From: Phragmites australis
Lineage: Eukaryota > Streptophyta > Magnoliopsida > Poales > Poaceae
Direction of reading: 5' to 3'
Assembly (NCBI RefSeq): GCF_958298935.1
Contig: NC_084921.1
Coordinates: forward strand, 35,731,501 to 35,795,500
Length of the DNA: 64,000 nucleotides
Shown: piece after piece, positions 12,660 through 24,619 of the stretch
How the letters are laid out: each line of letters begins with the position of its first letter
Numbering within the stretch: the stretch's first letter is position 1
Notes under the pieces: model-generated
Told to the model about the DNA's origin: nothing
Seen by the model: the letters and a program-made list of their open reading frames with translations, nothing else
Database searches by the model: none
Made by a program: the position numbers and the translations under genes

Positions 12660-12702
<43 letters not shown>
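12657..12702. repeat. CATA/TA microsatellite
   Basis: About five CATA units run directly into about sixteen TA dinucleotides. It is simple sequence and is likely length-polymorphic. Confidence 0.95.
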
Positions 12703-12704
<2 letters not shown>

Positions 12705-13654
12705 TAACCCTATGTGATTATATGTGCTTAAATGTCAGATTAATTATTCTAATCTATAGCACTAAACCAAGGTTATCTAGTAATTAAACTTATTTACTTA
12801 GTGTTACTTAATGGCAACTCTAATTAAGGTATACACTATTGCTATGGTAAAATCATGCATGTAATTAATTTCACTAGGTTATATTACTACATTAATCTAA
12901 TTAATTCATTATTAAAAGAGGATAATTAATTAATTATTAATTAATGTTAAATTATTCTATTATATTCTAATGACTAATATTTATTAATTTATCAGCTACA
13001 TCGGTTAATCTTATTACATTAATTAAACCAAGATTAATCTATAACCTATTGCATGAAATCACAATCTACCTCTAAATATTTAATTAAAAGATTAATTCTT
13101 TAGTTATTCTAATAACTATTCTTAATTAACAAAAGGATTAAATCTACTCTTAAGCTAGATTAACATAAGCAACTAATCTACCATTATAACCTAAACATGG
13201 ATATGGAATTAACTAACTCAACTTTGTTTAATAAAAGATTAATTGTATTCTAGGTTTAAACGCCATGACACAAAAATAAATACCAGAGAAAATTAAACGA
13301 ACTCTAAAAAATACAAGATTTGGCAAGGAGATAGATTATGATTTTAGAGGAATGTCGGCAAAAGAATCGTCGAAATTGAAGTTAAAATGGAGGAGTTATG
13401 ACCATCGGAAGATTTGTTGGAAAAGATAAATCTGGAAAAAAGATGAGGGGCTACTATTTCACAAACTCGCCACACGGATTTGTGAACCGGAGGGGACTGT
13501 GAGGGGATTCACAGTGCATCGAATTGGTGGACTCAGTTCTGGACTATGTGGCGGTCTCGGTCTGCGGTAGAGGGCGGTCCAAGTGTACTGGGCTTGTGGA
13601 CACACCAGCCTGAGCAGAGGGATAAGGCCGACCGAGCTTTTGCATGCACGTGAG

Positions 13655-13681
13655 GCTCAGAGAGAGAGAGAGAGCAGCGCC

Positions 13682-13727
<46 letters not shown>
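13655..13727. repeat. GA microsatellite
   Basis: Nearly uninterrupted (GA)n with one short GC-rich break near 13676. It creates artefactual Arg-Glu and Ser-Leu repeat ORFs on the two strands. Confidence 0.95.
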
Positions 13728-13729
<2 letters not shown>

Positions 13730-15716
13730 GAAAGGGAAGGCACGCCGGAGAGGTGGAGGCCGGAGGGGCGACAGGGAGATGGAGGAGGCTGGAGAGAAGG
13801 GAGGTCGGCCAGGAGAAAGTCTGGCACCAGGCGGCGGGAAGCCAGAGGCATGGCGCAACAGCCTTGCCCTACGACGGTGCAGGCATGGCAGCATGACATG
13901 GTGCGGGCCGGTGGTGGGAGGGCGCGGTGTGACACGGAGGGAGCGGCGACACAGGCGGGATGACATGTGTGATGGCATGACATGGTGCTACGATGCGACA
14001 CAGCGTGGGTCGAGCAGTAGGCACGGGGCTACATGGGAGAGCAGGGACGCGGCGGCACGATGGAGCTATGTGGTGGAGGCCAGAGGGTGGTCAGCCGGGG
14101 AAGAGGACTCACCGGCCGCAGCTTGTTGGCTGAGCAGACTGAGTGGTAGCACGTCGGTGGGGAGAGGTCGGGACAGCGCGTGGAAGAAATAGAGGGCGGC
14201 ACGAAGGGACGATGTGGCGGCAAGGGCTAGCGACGGCGCGCTCGCGGGGTGCAGCCTCAAGCTGTCTGGATGGTAGCTCAGTGGGGAAGGGAGGCAAAGG
14301 AGGAGGGAGGAAGGGAGCAGAGGAGCTCACTGAGGACGGATGGCGTGGGATGGCAGCATAACGACAATACGCACGGAGGGGAGCAAGGGCCAGGGTGGAC
14401 GGACTCTGGCCGGGGTGAAGTTCGGTGGGGTCTCCTCGATTGAACGGCTAGCAGTGCGTTGTGGCGCGATGGTGACACGCACACTGGGACATGCGCACGG
14501 TAGCAGTGCTCACAGTTGGGTGACACGATGGCTCAGTGCGCACGTCGATAGGCACGGTGGCTCAACAGGGAGTCAGCGGCTTAGAGGGGTTGTTGTTGTG
14601 TGTGTGATGCTTGCCGTGGGTTTGATCTTTTGCAGGGGAAGAGGGAAGGCAATTTGACTTTGCTGCTCAGGTGAAGAGATCAGAGGGAGGGAAGACAGGG
14701 TGTGAACACAGAGGCAAAGTGGTGGCGCTAGATCTTTTGCTAGTGCTGTGTGAACACGGCCGACGACGTGCGGTGGTGATTTAGGTACAGGATAGGTTGG
14801 TGGCACAAGTGATGAGGTTGAGACTTTGAGTGGATGAACAGTAGCAGCAGGGAGAGATAAATCTTTGAGGGAGGGAGAATAGAGAGAGAGACAGTGAGAA
14901 ATTTGTGTGACAAATCAAATTGATGTATTTGAAATTGTAAAGACATGTGTGATGATTCGAATAATCACCATGTATTTGAATCAATTTGGTGGCCATTCAA
15001 ATTGGATCTGAATTGAAATTAGATTGGAGTAAAACAAATTGAGTTTGACTTGACATGATTTTGGAATGAGGATCCAAATGTGAGATTCGAACTTGAATCA
15101 GGATTTTAACTGAATTGAAATGGATTTGTGAAATGATTGAACTAGAAAAATTGAATATATCTCAAATGATTTGAATTTGCATTCGAATATGAAATCGACG
15201 AAAATTTGAATGAATCGGGATTTGGATAGGATTTGAGATTGATTCAAAAGGAATATTTGAAGTTGGATTTGAAATAGAGTTTGGCATTAATTCAAATAGG
15301 GGTATTTGATTTACGAGTTAGATTTGAAGCTTTGACTTTGGGAGAGAAGTTGGAATCAAAATATTTGAACTCGATTGAATTTCAGATGAAAAGAATCTAA
15401 CAAATAGATTTGAATTCGAGAGAGGTTCAAATTCAAATCTCCACTCGAAGAACCATGAAACCAAATAAACCAAAAAAATGCATATGCTCAATTTATTGCA
15501 AAGATTAATTTAGAAATTAATTAGTGATTTTTGGAATACTTAGCCAAAATAATATATTTGAATATATACATACAAGTATATATACATCAAACATATATTT
15601 CTTTGATTTTATACTAGTTTAAATAATTAGCAAAAATTTAAACAAGAGAGAGAGGATAAGCAACGGATGGAGAAAGGAAATTGTCTTTATTGTCTAGATT
15701 TGGAAGAGCAAGATTG

Positions 15717-15717
<1 letters not shown>

Positions 15718-15774
<57 letters not shown>
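15718..15774. repeat. GA microsatellite
   Basis: An uninterrupted (GA)n tract of about 28 units. The overlapping ORFs encoding SLSLSL or ERERER are simple-sequence artefacts. Confidence 0.95.
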
Positions 15775-15775
<1 letters not shown>

Positions 15776-16961
15776 CAGCAGCACAACAGGAATGGGTGGC
15801 GATGTGTGCAACAACACGCTCGACAGGACGGCACGGGGCGAGATGGTAGCTTGGGAGATGTGGTACGTTGGACGAGGAAGTGGGGGTCTGCACTGCTTCC
15901 TCGACCACCGTCGTGCCGAATCTTGCGGCCCCAGCATGGGCTTGGGGAGGGGCAACAAATCATCGATACCTAGTCGTGGTAGGAGACAAAGAAGTGGTCG
16001 GCACCACGATTGTGATTCCAGACACTTCCAATAGGGATGCTTGGCTGTGAGCACCCCAACATAGCTGATGACATGCCAGAGTTGATCGGTGAGGTGTTGT
16101 TGGTGTAGAAGAGTTGGCGCAGCATGTTGATGCAGTGCAGGAGTGAGGAGGTTGATGCAGACTTGATCGGCATGAAGGAGAACTTGGCGGAGTCGATCTC
16201 GATGCGGCGGTGGCCTTCGCTCCACATAGTGCTCCCTTTGTGATTGGTCTAGGGCCTATGATGTAGGAGCATGCCTTGGTCTCGTGAGAGGGATGCTTAC
16301 TGAGACCCAAGCCTTACCCCCTTATATGTAGTCCTGGTGGAACAGGACCACAACCAAAAGATTGGTTGCACCCTCAATCAGGGTGTAGGGTGGAGACAGA
16401 CTCCCCTTACTCTCGACCACGTTAGTTAGGATACATCAGTTGTTAGGTAGCCGGTCAATTCTAACATGAGCTAGGGCATACAAGCCAGTGCTCTACATGC
16501 TGATGGGGGGGGGAGGCGTATGCCTCGCTTGGGTGCTATGTGGCGTCTGCCAACTCGGCAATGAAGTGGCCCTCCACATCGTCGTGCACGATCGGTGGCT
16601 TGCCTTCCCTGTACACCCACACCTTGAATGGTGCATCAGATCTTGATGTTCACTCGCTAATTATGGAGTTGTTTGATTCGTGCATCAGATCTTGATGTTC
16701 GATTCAGTGCATGCGAGAACCTTCCTACACCACGAGGCGTATTTTGGCCATGTCAACTGCTTGCAGGCCATCCTACTTCGGTGGCCGATTCATGGTGAGA
16801 TCTTTGCCTCCTCATGGTTTTCTGACTTTGTTGCCGGTGAGACGTGCTGATCACTTGCTGTTGTTGAAGCCTGCCAGCAAGATGAAGAAAGGGAGGTGAT
16901 GGGAGTTAAACTCACCACAGCAAAGACAAGGTGATCACACTCAAGGCAAGCCAGAAAACTG
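15775..16961. other. Unassigned segment, possible captured gene fragment
   Basis: About 1.2 kb between the GA tract and the Copia-like LTR. On the minus strand, 15970-16227 stays open and reads like ordinary protein (85 codons including SEGHRRIEIDSAKFSFMP) rather than simple sequence. I do not recognise the family, there is no upstream continuation, and the overlapping 195-codon ORF in another frame runs into the GA tract. It may be a captured exon or chance. Confidence 0.25.
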
Positions 16962-18374
16962 TGAGGAACGGTGATGTCCTAACATGGAGGGGTGAATTAG
17001 GACACTTAAAAACTAATGGCTCCAAAAACTTCACGAGATAAACATATCTCAATTTCTATCTAAATATGCTCTAGGTTTATCTAGTGTGTCTACTCTACCG
17101 CTCAAGAGGATTGCAACCTACACTAGCAAGGTAAATTGCAAGTATGTAAATGCGAAAACGTAAATAAGGTAGAGAAACAAACACGGCATAAGAGTTTTTT
17201 ATCTCGTGGTATCGGTGGTACACAAGCCACCCCTAGTCCATGTTAGAGCTCCACAAAGGATATGCTCTAGATCACCAAGACTCTTCTGGTCACAGCTCTT
17301 GAGATACCAGTCACCAAGACAATGCTTCAAGCACGATGAGCCACCAAGCCACCAAGGTGAGGTCTCACCACTAACCTCTCTTCTGATCACTTATACGTCG
17401 TCTTTACTTTGGAGCTTTAGTCACAAAGACAAGAGACTCTGCATCCCCGCATAATCTTCTTGCCGCCGGTCCACACCAAGTGGGAGTGTCAACAAGTCAC
17501 CAAGACTCCAAGTCATCAGCGTACCTCTCGGTACACAGTTGGATCACTCCTTGATGCACTCTATAGGATGCAGCACCTAGCAACACTTCTATCTAGGCCT
17601 ATGAGCACTAATCACTCTCTAATTGCTTTGGATGAACACTTTAAACATTTGGATGGCTTGGATGTCTTCTTAGGTGTGTATGAGGTTCTCTGGACTCTAG
17701 CACCTTCAAATGACCGAGTGAGTGGATATTTATAGCCTCAAACCACCAACTAGCCATTGCTCCAATGACTCAACTTCACTATGAACACGGATGATCCGGT
17801 GATAATAGTAGTACAAACACCGAACCATCTGGTGTATATAGCATCAGCAACTATCTGTTGGAACCCCACTCAAATACATTCTAAACACTGAATTGTTTGA
17901 TGTATCCTTCACTTCCATCACCGAACTATCTAGTGTGTTGTCTTGCGCCAAGCCGAGCCACTTCTTCTCTATGCAATTAGTTCGATGTGTAAACCCTCTG
18001 ATCATTGGACCTTCTGGTGTGTTGGCTTCTTCATCACCGGACCATCCAGTGTATTGAAATCTTTTCTTCCCTCATTTGCATAGCTTCTATTAAATGCTAC
18101 GGTGTAGCCATCCGGTGTGTAGTACTCTGATCACCAGGCCATCCGGTGAGGTCTTTATTTTCCTCTTCTGAGTGAAACACTCTGATGTGTATAGCCTTCT
18201 AAGAATCATACCATCCGGTGAGTTCAACAGCCTCTAGAAAAAATGTTACGGTGAGTGCAAACTCCTCCGCACCGGACTATCCGGTGAGAATAATTTCTCC
18301 ATAACTTGTCCAATTCAGTACAAACTTTGTCCCAGCTTCAGTGGCTTCTTCATGTACTGCATCCATGAGACCTA
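16962..18374 (-). repeat. 3' LTR of the SIRE-like element, left part
   Basis: Direct repeat of 24620-26108, starting TGAGGAACGGTGATG. It contains several short palindromic CCGGACCATCCGGTG-type motifs between about 17790 and 18300. The LTR resumes after the solo LTR, at about 21255-21352. Confidence 0.8.
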
Positions 18375-21249
18375 TGTAACACTCGATTTTAAAGGAACAA
18401 AATAAAGTACAACACATGTATGCTAGGATCAAGTTCCATACATGCGTTATATCATCTGTGTATCATTACAGTGCCATTATTACAATAATGTTATAACTTA
18501 TTACAAAAGGACCCGAGGGTCTAGAAGAAAAACACAGTGGAAAAGAAAACTCTTGTGCCAGAGGGTCTTCCACCTTCCACAGGCGTCAACTGGGGGCACA
18601 CCAGCCTAGAAAAGGAGCTCTAGGTCAAAGTCATCTCCATCGAAGGATGAAGTTTCATTGACAGCTTCTGAATAGCAGAAGGATGCAAGCAAGGGAGCAA
18701 CGGGTGTGAGTACATAATGTACTTCACAAGTGTAGAAAAGTGTGATATGGGGCTTAAGTCAAGAAAAGGTTAGATGCTGGTTAACTGCACTAAGAAACTA
18801 TGACTTATAACTCCTACAACAGGCATCCCGTTTACTAAGTGAGGACACAACTATAACAAGAAGTATAACTTATCAAATTCCATCCGACTACCAAGACTCA
18901 CCAAGTAATTCCATTACCTGGCTACCCGATCAACCATACCAAAACCCTGATCCCAACTAATCAAGAAGAATTCCAAGCCCGCTCTTGACCGTGAGCACGG
19001 CTGATCGATTAGTTTGATACCCTATAGTGTTTGCACAGCTTTTCCCATGAGTCGTGATTCCTGTGTTGCTTCACACTTCCTGGTTGTGGAGTTAGGATCT
19101 CACTACAAGGCCTTTATAAAGCTTCCCCCAACTTGTAGGAACTCACTGAGGTTTCACCGCTATCAGTGATTCCGTCACTGTAGAAGCCCCCTCTTGTGCC
19201 ACTCAACCGTCCACTAGTGCCCATAAAGTTAGAGGGGTGGCTAATTAGTTGGCCAGGCCGTACCCATATAAGCCTCGTGGTTGTGCGGTTTAACTTGGTT
19301 ACAGACTTCAAGAACCGGTACTTAGGATCCCACACAGGAACAACCAAAACCAATTGTGCATTTTCAGCACACGTGCATTCTCACACAATCATCACACAAC
19401 CATCTTGTTTGGATCTCTATACCATGTTGATACAAAATTATCATACCCGGTTCTTGTTGCATAAATATTAGTCAAGTTTAACATTTTCCCCAACTATAAC
19501 AAGAACTAGCATATCTACCCTTCATTTCCCATGTCTTATCAACGACGACAATGATAATCGCACAGAATATAGTAAACCCTAACTTGTGATTCTAATTTAG
19601 ACAAGCATGGAATGAATGATAAACTACTAACATATAAACCCTAAAAATAGGAGCAAGATGTTCAAGGACACTTTCCTTCAGCTGAGGATTGCTCGAAGAC
19701 TTCAAAAGCTTGATCTTGCAGGTTCACGAGCTTCTCACCTCCTAATCGACACACCGAAAAAGCATACAAGGAAAAACCATTAAGAACAGTACACAAAACA
19801 GTACTAAAACTAGGTAAAAACCCTATAAAAAGATTCTACATGTTGCTACGAGAATTTAAGCGTAAAAATCACCCAATTCGGAGCTACGAGCAAAAAGTTA
19901 TAAGCATTTGAAGTTCTAGGGGATTTTCTACAAATTTTACTTAATTTCAAAGAATAAATTGATTAATTTTTATACTGAAAATTCTTATTATTGCGCATGC
20001 TGACGAAAAAAGCGAGAAAAAAAATTACTTTTGTATTGAAAAAGAGGAAAAAGAGTAATGAGCCGGGTCCACGGTTGTGAACCGAAGGGGGGGGGGGTCT
20101 CGGTTCAACGGTCCACCGTGGACCGAGGGCACCGACGAGCTTGAGCACAGTGGTGGGGCTACCGAAACGGTGCTCCGGCGGCTAGGCTTTGCCGGTGAGT
20201 GGCGTAAAATGTAGAGGAGCATATGGGGATTCTCACCGAGGGGTCCTCTGAGGCGGAGAGACGCGGTCGACGGCCGGCGACGGCGAGAGGCAACCAGCGT
20301 AGCTTGACCACGGAGCGGGCGGCCTTCGACCGTGGAGAAAGGTCAACAACCGGTCCAAAGGAATCCATGAGAACCTGTGCACATGGTGAGGGGATCAGCT
20401 TGGTCAATGAGAGCCCAACGACGGAGAATGGATGCAGCGGAGCCACTCACCAGAGATGCAGAAGAAAATGGCGCCAATGGCAAAACCAAGAGAGAACACA
20501 GGTGTGAGTGGGTGGAAAGTCTACGGAAACTCGCCAAGAATGTGAAGGGTGGCTTATACGCGAGAGGGAGAGTGTATCGGCCGGGGCTCAGAGAAATGGC
20601 CAGTGGATCCAATGGCCATAATGGCGTCAGTTTCCACTTTGATTAAGCAATAGAGAGGGGTAAAGAAGGGGGAAACGGCCGGGGACACTTGATTGAGAGT
20701 TAAGGCACTAATTCCGACCATTTTGGAGAGAGGAGAGGGTGCGGAGAGGTGTGGCAATCATGATGGTGGTGGCAAAGGGGATTGAGCTGGCGGAAGGTAG
20801 AAGGAAGGGAGCTAGCTTGGGCGTGGCCTAGTGCGCGGGAGAGGGAGGGGCGCGGGGGAGTGGCCGTTCAGGGCCCAAGTGGAAGAGGGAGGTGGAAGGC
20901 GGCCTGGAAAGGAAAAAAAGAGGAAGGAGAGAGATAGGTCTTGGGCCGGGTTGAGAAGGGTTTTGGCCTGGAAAGGTTTAGCAAAAAAGAAATAGCTTGT
21001 CATTTTAACTTTTAAACCATTTTTGCAAAGTGCTTTTAAACGACATCTTCTAGTGAACTTTTGCAAACATTTTTCACTCATAAAAACCAATTGCAACTAC
21101 TACAACATGAATGCATCAAACAAGAATATAACCTATGACAATTTAAATTTAGAAATTAATTTCTTTCTATTTGAACAAAAATTACAACTCCTATTTAATT
21201 CTAGCAAAATTTTAAACTATTACAAAATTTGAAAATTTAGGGTGTAACA
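18375..21249 (-). mobile_element. Solo Gypsy-like LTR (2.9 kb) inserted in a Copia LTR
   Basis: It starts TGTAACACTC and ends GGTGTAACA, so the ends are nearly inverted (TGTAACACTC versus TGTTACACCC). The flanks ACCTA (18370-18374) and ATCTA (21250-21254) form a 5-bp target duplication with one mismatch. The paralogous LTR on the right has the uninterrupted empty site, GAGACCTACTAACATA (about 26101). Internal landmarks (GTACATAATGTACTTCAC, then TGAACCGAAGG, then AT-rich TTTGAAAATTTAGG) match the Gypsy LTR-type sequence at 10600-15640. No internal gag-pol region is present, as expected of LTR-LTR recombination. Minus orientation is inferred from the TGTTACACCC start and is less certain than the boundaries. 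Confidence 0.8.
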
Positions 21250-21254
21250 ATCTA

Positions 21255-21352
21255 CTAACATATATTTTTGACAAACATGTTAGTCCTAGAGACTATATTG
21301 TCATTAATCACTGAAATCATAATCATGGCCTAATAGGGCTATTTTCGCTACA
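21255..21352 (-). repeat. 3' LTR of the SIRE-like element, right part
   Basis: Continuation of the split LTR after the solo LTR insertion. It begins CTAACATATATTTTTGAC, matching the right LTR from about 26109, and ends CGCTACA next to the polypurine tract. Confidence 0.8.
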
Positions 21353-21368
21353 ATCTCCCCCCTTAAAG
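21353..21368 (-). promoter_or_regulatory. Polypurine tract of the SIRE-like element
   Basis: The minus strand reads CTTTAAGGGGGGAGAT immediately before the LTR start TGTAGCG. This is the expected plus-strand priming site for LTR element reverse transcription. Confidence 0.75.
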
Positions 21369-22694
21369 GTAATTGATGACAACACAACCAAAGCAAGAGG
21401 AAAATGATACCAATTAAGATAATACATGATTTCAAAAGTTCATAAGGCCATACCTCTTTGGTTAGATGCATGATAAGAACAAATTATGATACCAATTGTA
21501 AGAACAACCATAGTTCTTCCTTCTTCTCTATTGCTACTATCTCTCTTGATTGATCAATGGAAGAGTAGCATCCCCCTTTATCAACAATCTACTCATGATA
21601 GTTCTTTCATCTTGTTTTGGTCTCAAAATTCTCCCTCTTTATCAACAATCTCAAAACAGCTATAAACACATGTTAAACTCATGGGAAAAGAGCATTTGGG
21701 AGAGAGCTTCATAAAACATGATCCATATGAATGATACCACTTATGAAGAATTATGAGGAATTGATACCAATTGAAAATATATACCAATTGCAAGAATATG
21801 AGGCATTGATATCAATTGAAATAGACAAACAAGGATCTTAATTCATAAAACTCACATGATATAATTTAAACTCTCTCTATATGTGTGCATACCTATAATT
21901 AGACACACTTGTGAATACCACTTGTACGTAAGTAGAAATACATGTATAACTAGACAATCATTAGAGGTAGGAAGTTTAATCTATATCATGTATGGAGGTA
22001 GCTTAAATGTAGAAATGAATTGACAATGATACCAATTGAAGCATTTAAGTATTTTATACCTCTAGGGACTTGTTGATCAGTTTATGATACTACAAAAGAT
22101 ATTACTTGAAACATATATTAGTTTCAAAATCACAACCCATAGGATGTGTGCATACAAGTGTTAAATACTTGTAAGAAATATGCACTTGTTATTGATAACA
22201 ATGGGGAGGGTACCCTATAGATTTGTTCATGGAACATAAAGAATATCAATTATAAAACTAGTACCATGTAAGAACCTATAACTAATAAACCATATAGGTT
22301 GCTCATAAGAAGGAGAAAAAAACAAGCAACCTACTATATGAAAAACCTATAATAGGCATTGCAATAAATTAAATTAAGAGCATTTAATCCTAGACAAGAC
22401 AAGTGAATTCATCAATTTAGAGGATTTAGCCTTTAGTATCTTTGCGTTATCTACCTTTGGATGGAAATTTTGGTATATGATGATCATAATCTTCATCAAT
22501 GTGCTTAATCTTGTATATTTGGCTTCTTTGCTTGAACCTTCACTTCATCTTGTGATCCAAGTCTCCAAATCTTTGAGCCGACTTGCAGACTTCAAGTCTT
22601 CTTTGGAACTCAAACTGATTGGAGTCCCTTCATGTTGGTGATGACTTCCTTGGACATCCAAATGAGTTGGCTCCACCCTAGTCCTTTCTTCCAA

Positions 22695-24270
22695 CTATAT
22701 GTGTAACCACTTTGCTATTGTTCTTCTTCTTAAGCTTGTAGTGGTTACTTTTGATCTTGGTCTTATAGTTGGGCTTGTGTAGATGTTGGAGGTCTTTTTG
22801 GAGAGATTCATTATTTTCTTCTTCTTCTTGATCTCCGTCCTGACTTGCTTGCTTGGAAGAACTTGTGGTCTTCTTGATGGCACTAGAAGCATGTCACAGT
22901 GGACCCCTCTACTAATTTTTTCACCATTGTATTATGGTTATCTTAAGGAGGTTGGACATCGCTCTTTCCCTTTAATATTGCCAAGTTCTTCTTGAGCTTT
23001 TCCACTTCCTGTTGAGCTCATCATTCTCTTATGTAATGAGGTTGTTAGATGATTCCACAATAACATTCTCAATACAAATCTCATTGCAAAGGGCTGAGCT
23101 AGACAAATCGATTAAATCATTACAAAAAGTGGAAGCATCTACCTTAGGATTGAAATTAAATAGAGAGGTAGATTGCTTTAAAGGGATCTTGGGTTGAGAT
23201 TCAATGTACTAAAATTTAGCCTGAAGCTCTTCATACTTCTTCTTTAGCAAATTGATTTGCTCCATAATTATTCATAATTAGAAATAAAGGTAGAATTAAT
23301 ATCATGAAGTGCATTGAATTTCTTAAGGTCTTTTAATTGTTTCTTTAAGACCCTTTTTTGCTAATTGATCAAATCAAGAAGTTCTTCATGGGAGAGAGAA
23401 TCTTCATCTGATTCATCATCACTTACATTGTTTTCCATACCTTTAGCCATAAGTCACTTGTGAGATGATTACTTGTGTGATGATGACAATGAGTAAGAGC
23501 TTCTCTTAGAGGAGTGGATGGTGAGGCTCTCATCATTTAAGCTTAACTCTTCATCTTCACTCACATATTTTCCTATGCTTGCGAATGCTTTGCTTCTTCT
23601 TCTTCTCTCCCTCTTCTTCTTCTCCCTCTTCTTCTTCTTCTTATTCTTCTTCTTCTTCTTCTTCTTCTTCTTCTTCTTGATATGGTCAATTGTTTTGACC
23701 AAGTCTTTCAAGAAGATTGGATGATCAATCTTACATTGATCCTCTTGATGTTCTTCTCCACTTGTGAGAAGGTCTTGGCCATCTTGGGATCAATCTCTTC
23801 ATCACTTGATGTGCTTTGATTATCCTCTTCATATCTCTCTTCATCTTGATCACCATCATCTTCGCTTGAGCTTGACTCTTACTCTTGTCTCCTCATCCTT
23901 GCCTTCATGTGTTGGTATTGAGCTTGCTTGCTTGTGGGAGCAAGGTTCTTGACTTCAGATGAGTAAGAAGCTTCAACAACATGTTTATAGTCATCTCATG
24001 GGAAGTGATCTTTCTGAGAACGTGTCTTGGAGTCATCTTACTCATATCGTGATTGTCGTAGATGGTGGAGACAATTAGCTTGTATTTTGGAAGAAGAGCT
24101 TGAAGTATTCTTCTCACCACTTGAGCATCTTCAATTTGCGTCAAATCTAACCCCTTGATCTCATTGACAAGAATATTCAAACGTGAGTACATGTCATTAG
24201 CACTTTCATAGACAAATTGTTTGATGCTATTGAGCTTAGTAACAAGCATATGATATTTCTCATTGAGCAT
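22695..24270 (-). pseudogene. Copia gag remnant (SIRE/Opie type)
   Basis: The best-preserved part is 23905-24270 on the minus strand. It encodes the helical gag core that binds retroelement RNA (motifs NSIKQFVYESANDMYSRLN, then LDLTQIEDAQVV, then LRKITSHEMTIN). Downstream the frame passes through a CTT/AAG tract (23593-23680) encoding polylysine. It then reaches a broken zinc knuckle near 22855-22900, where CF, an in-frame stop and CHQEDHK are legible, followed by a Lys/Asn-rich stretch. Several stops and frame changes separate these parts. No pol follows. It is a dead, gag-only remnant. Confidence 0.75.
23593..23680. repeat. CTT trinucleotide microsatellite
   Basis: Mostly TTC/CTT repeats with occasional CTC and ATT variants. 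Within the gag remnant it is read on the minus strand as Lys/Arg-rich sequence, a probable expansion of the basic linker of gag. Confidence 0.9.
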
Positions 24271-24602
24271 ATCATTTGTGCCTTCATGTATTTCAATGAG
24301 ACTAGTCCAAATATCATGTGTATTGGTGAGATAATAAATATAATTAAATGCATCAACGCATAAAGATAATAAAAGGGTACTCTTTGCTAATGCATCTAAT
24401 TGTTTCTCCTTGTTGGTGACATGTGGTCATATTCCTTCTTCGGTGACTCTTTAAATATCCAAACCTTTAGCTTGCAAATAACAAGTTATTAGAATTTTCC
24501 AACGAGGGAAATTAGTGTCATCAAAAAGTGGAGCGTTATGAGTATCTATCCCAACTCTGGACGTTACAACTCTCTAGGATGTTAAGCCTATCAAGAGCAT
24601 GA

Positions 24603-24615
24603 GACTTTGATACCA
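24603..24615 (-). promoter_or_regulatory. Primer binding site of the SIRE-like element
   Basis: On the minus strand it reads TGGTATCAAAGTC, one substitution from the usual Copia site TGGTATCAGAGC complementary to the 3' end of initiator tRNA-Met. It lies 4 bp from the LTR at 24620. Confidence 0.75.
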
Positions 24616-24619
24616 ATTA

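Larger units (their letters stand above)
10600..15640 (-). mobile_element. Degenerate Gypsy-like LTR-derived sequence
   Basis: The segment follows the same order of landmarks as the solo LTR at 18375-21249. These are a GAGTACGAAAGGTACTCAAC phrase (about 10853), a TGCAGAGGTTGTACACTGTAC phrase (about 11279), a block with GTGAACCGGAGG-type sequence (about 13480), then a long GA- and GAATTTGA-rich stretch. I infer old Gypsy LTR sequence read on the minus strand. Termini and target duplication were not found, and no pol or gag coding region is visible, so boundaries are approximate. The longer ORFs at 13544-14660 come from GA/TC simple sequence and GC-rich low-complexity DNA. Confidence 0.45.

Noticed and set aside
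13544..14660. Series of 60-182 codon ORFs on both strands
   Set aside because: They are created by the GA/TC microsatellite and GC-rich, stop-poor DNA, and their translations are SLSLSL, ERERER or Arg/Gly-rich without domains.
23469..23711. Lysine-rich 80-codon ORF
   Set aside because: It is the CTT microsatellite read in reverse, part of a decayed gag linker and not a separate gene.
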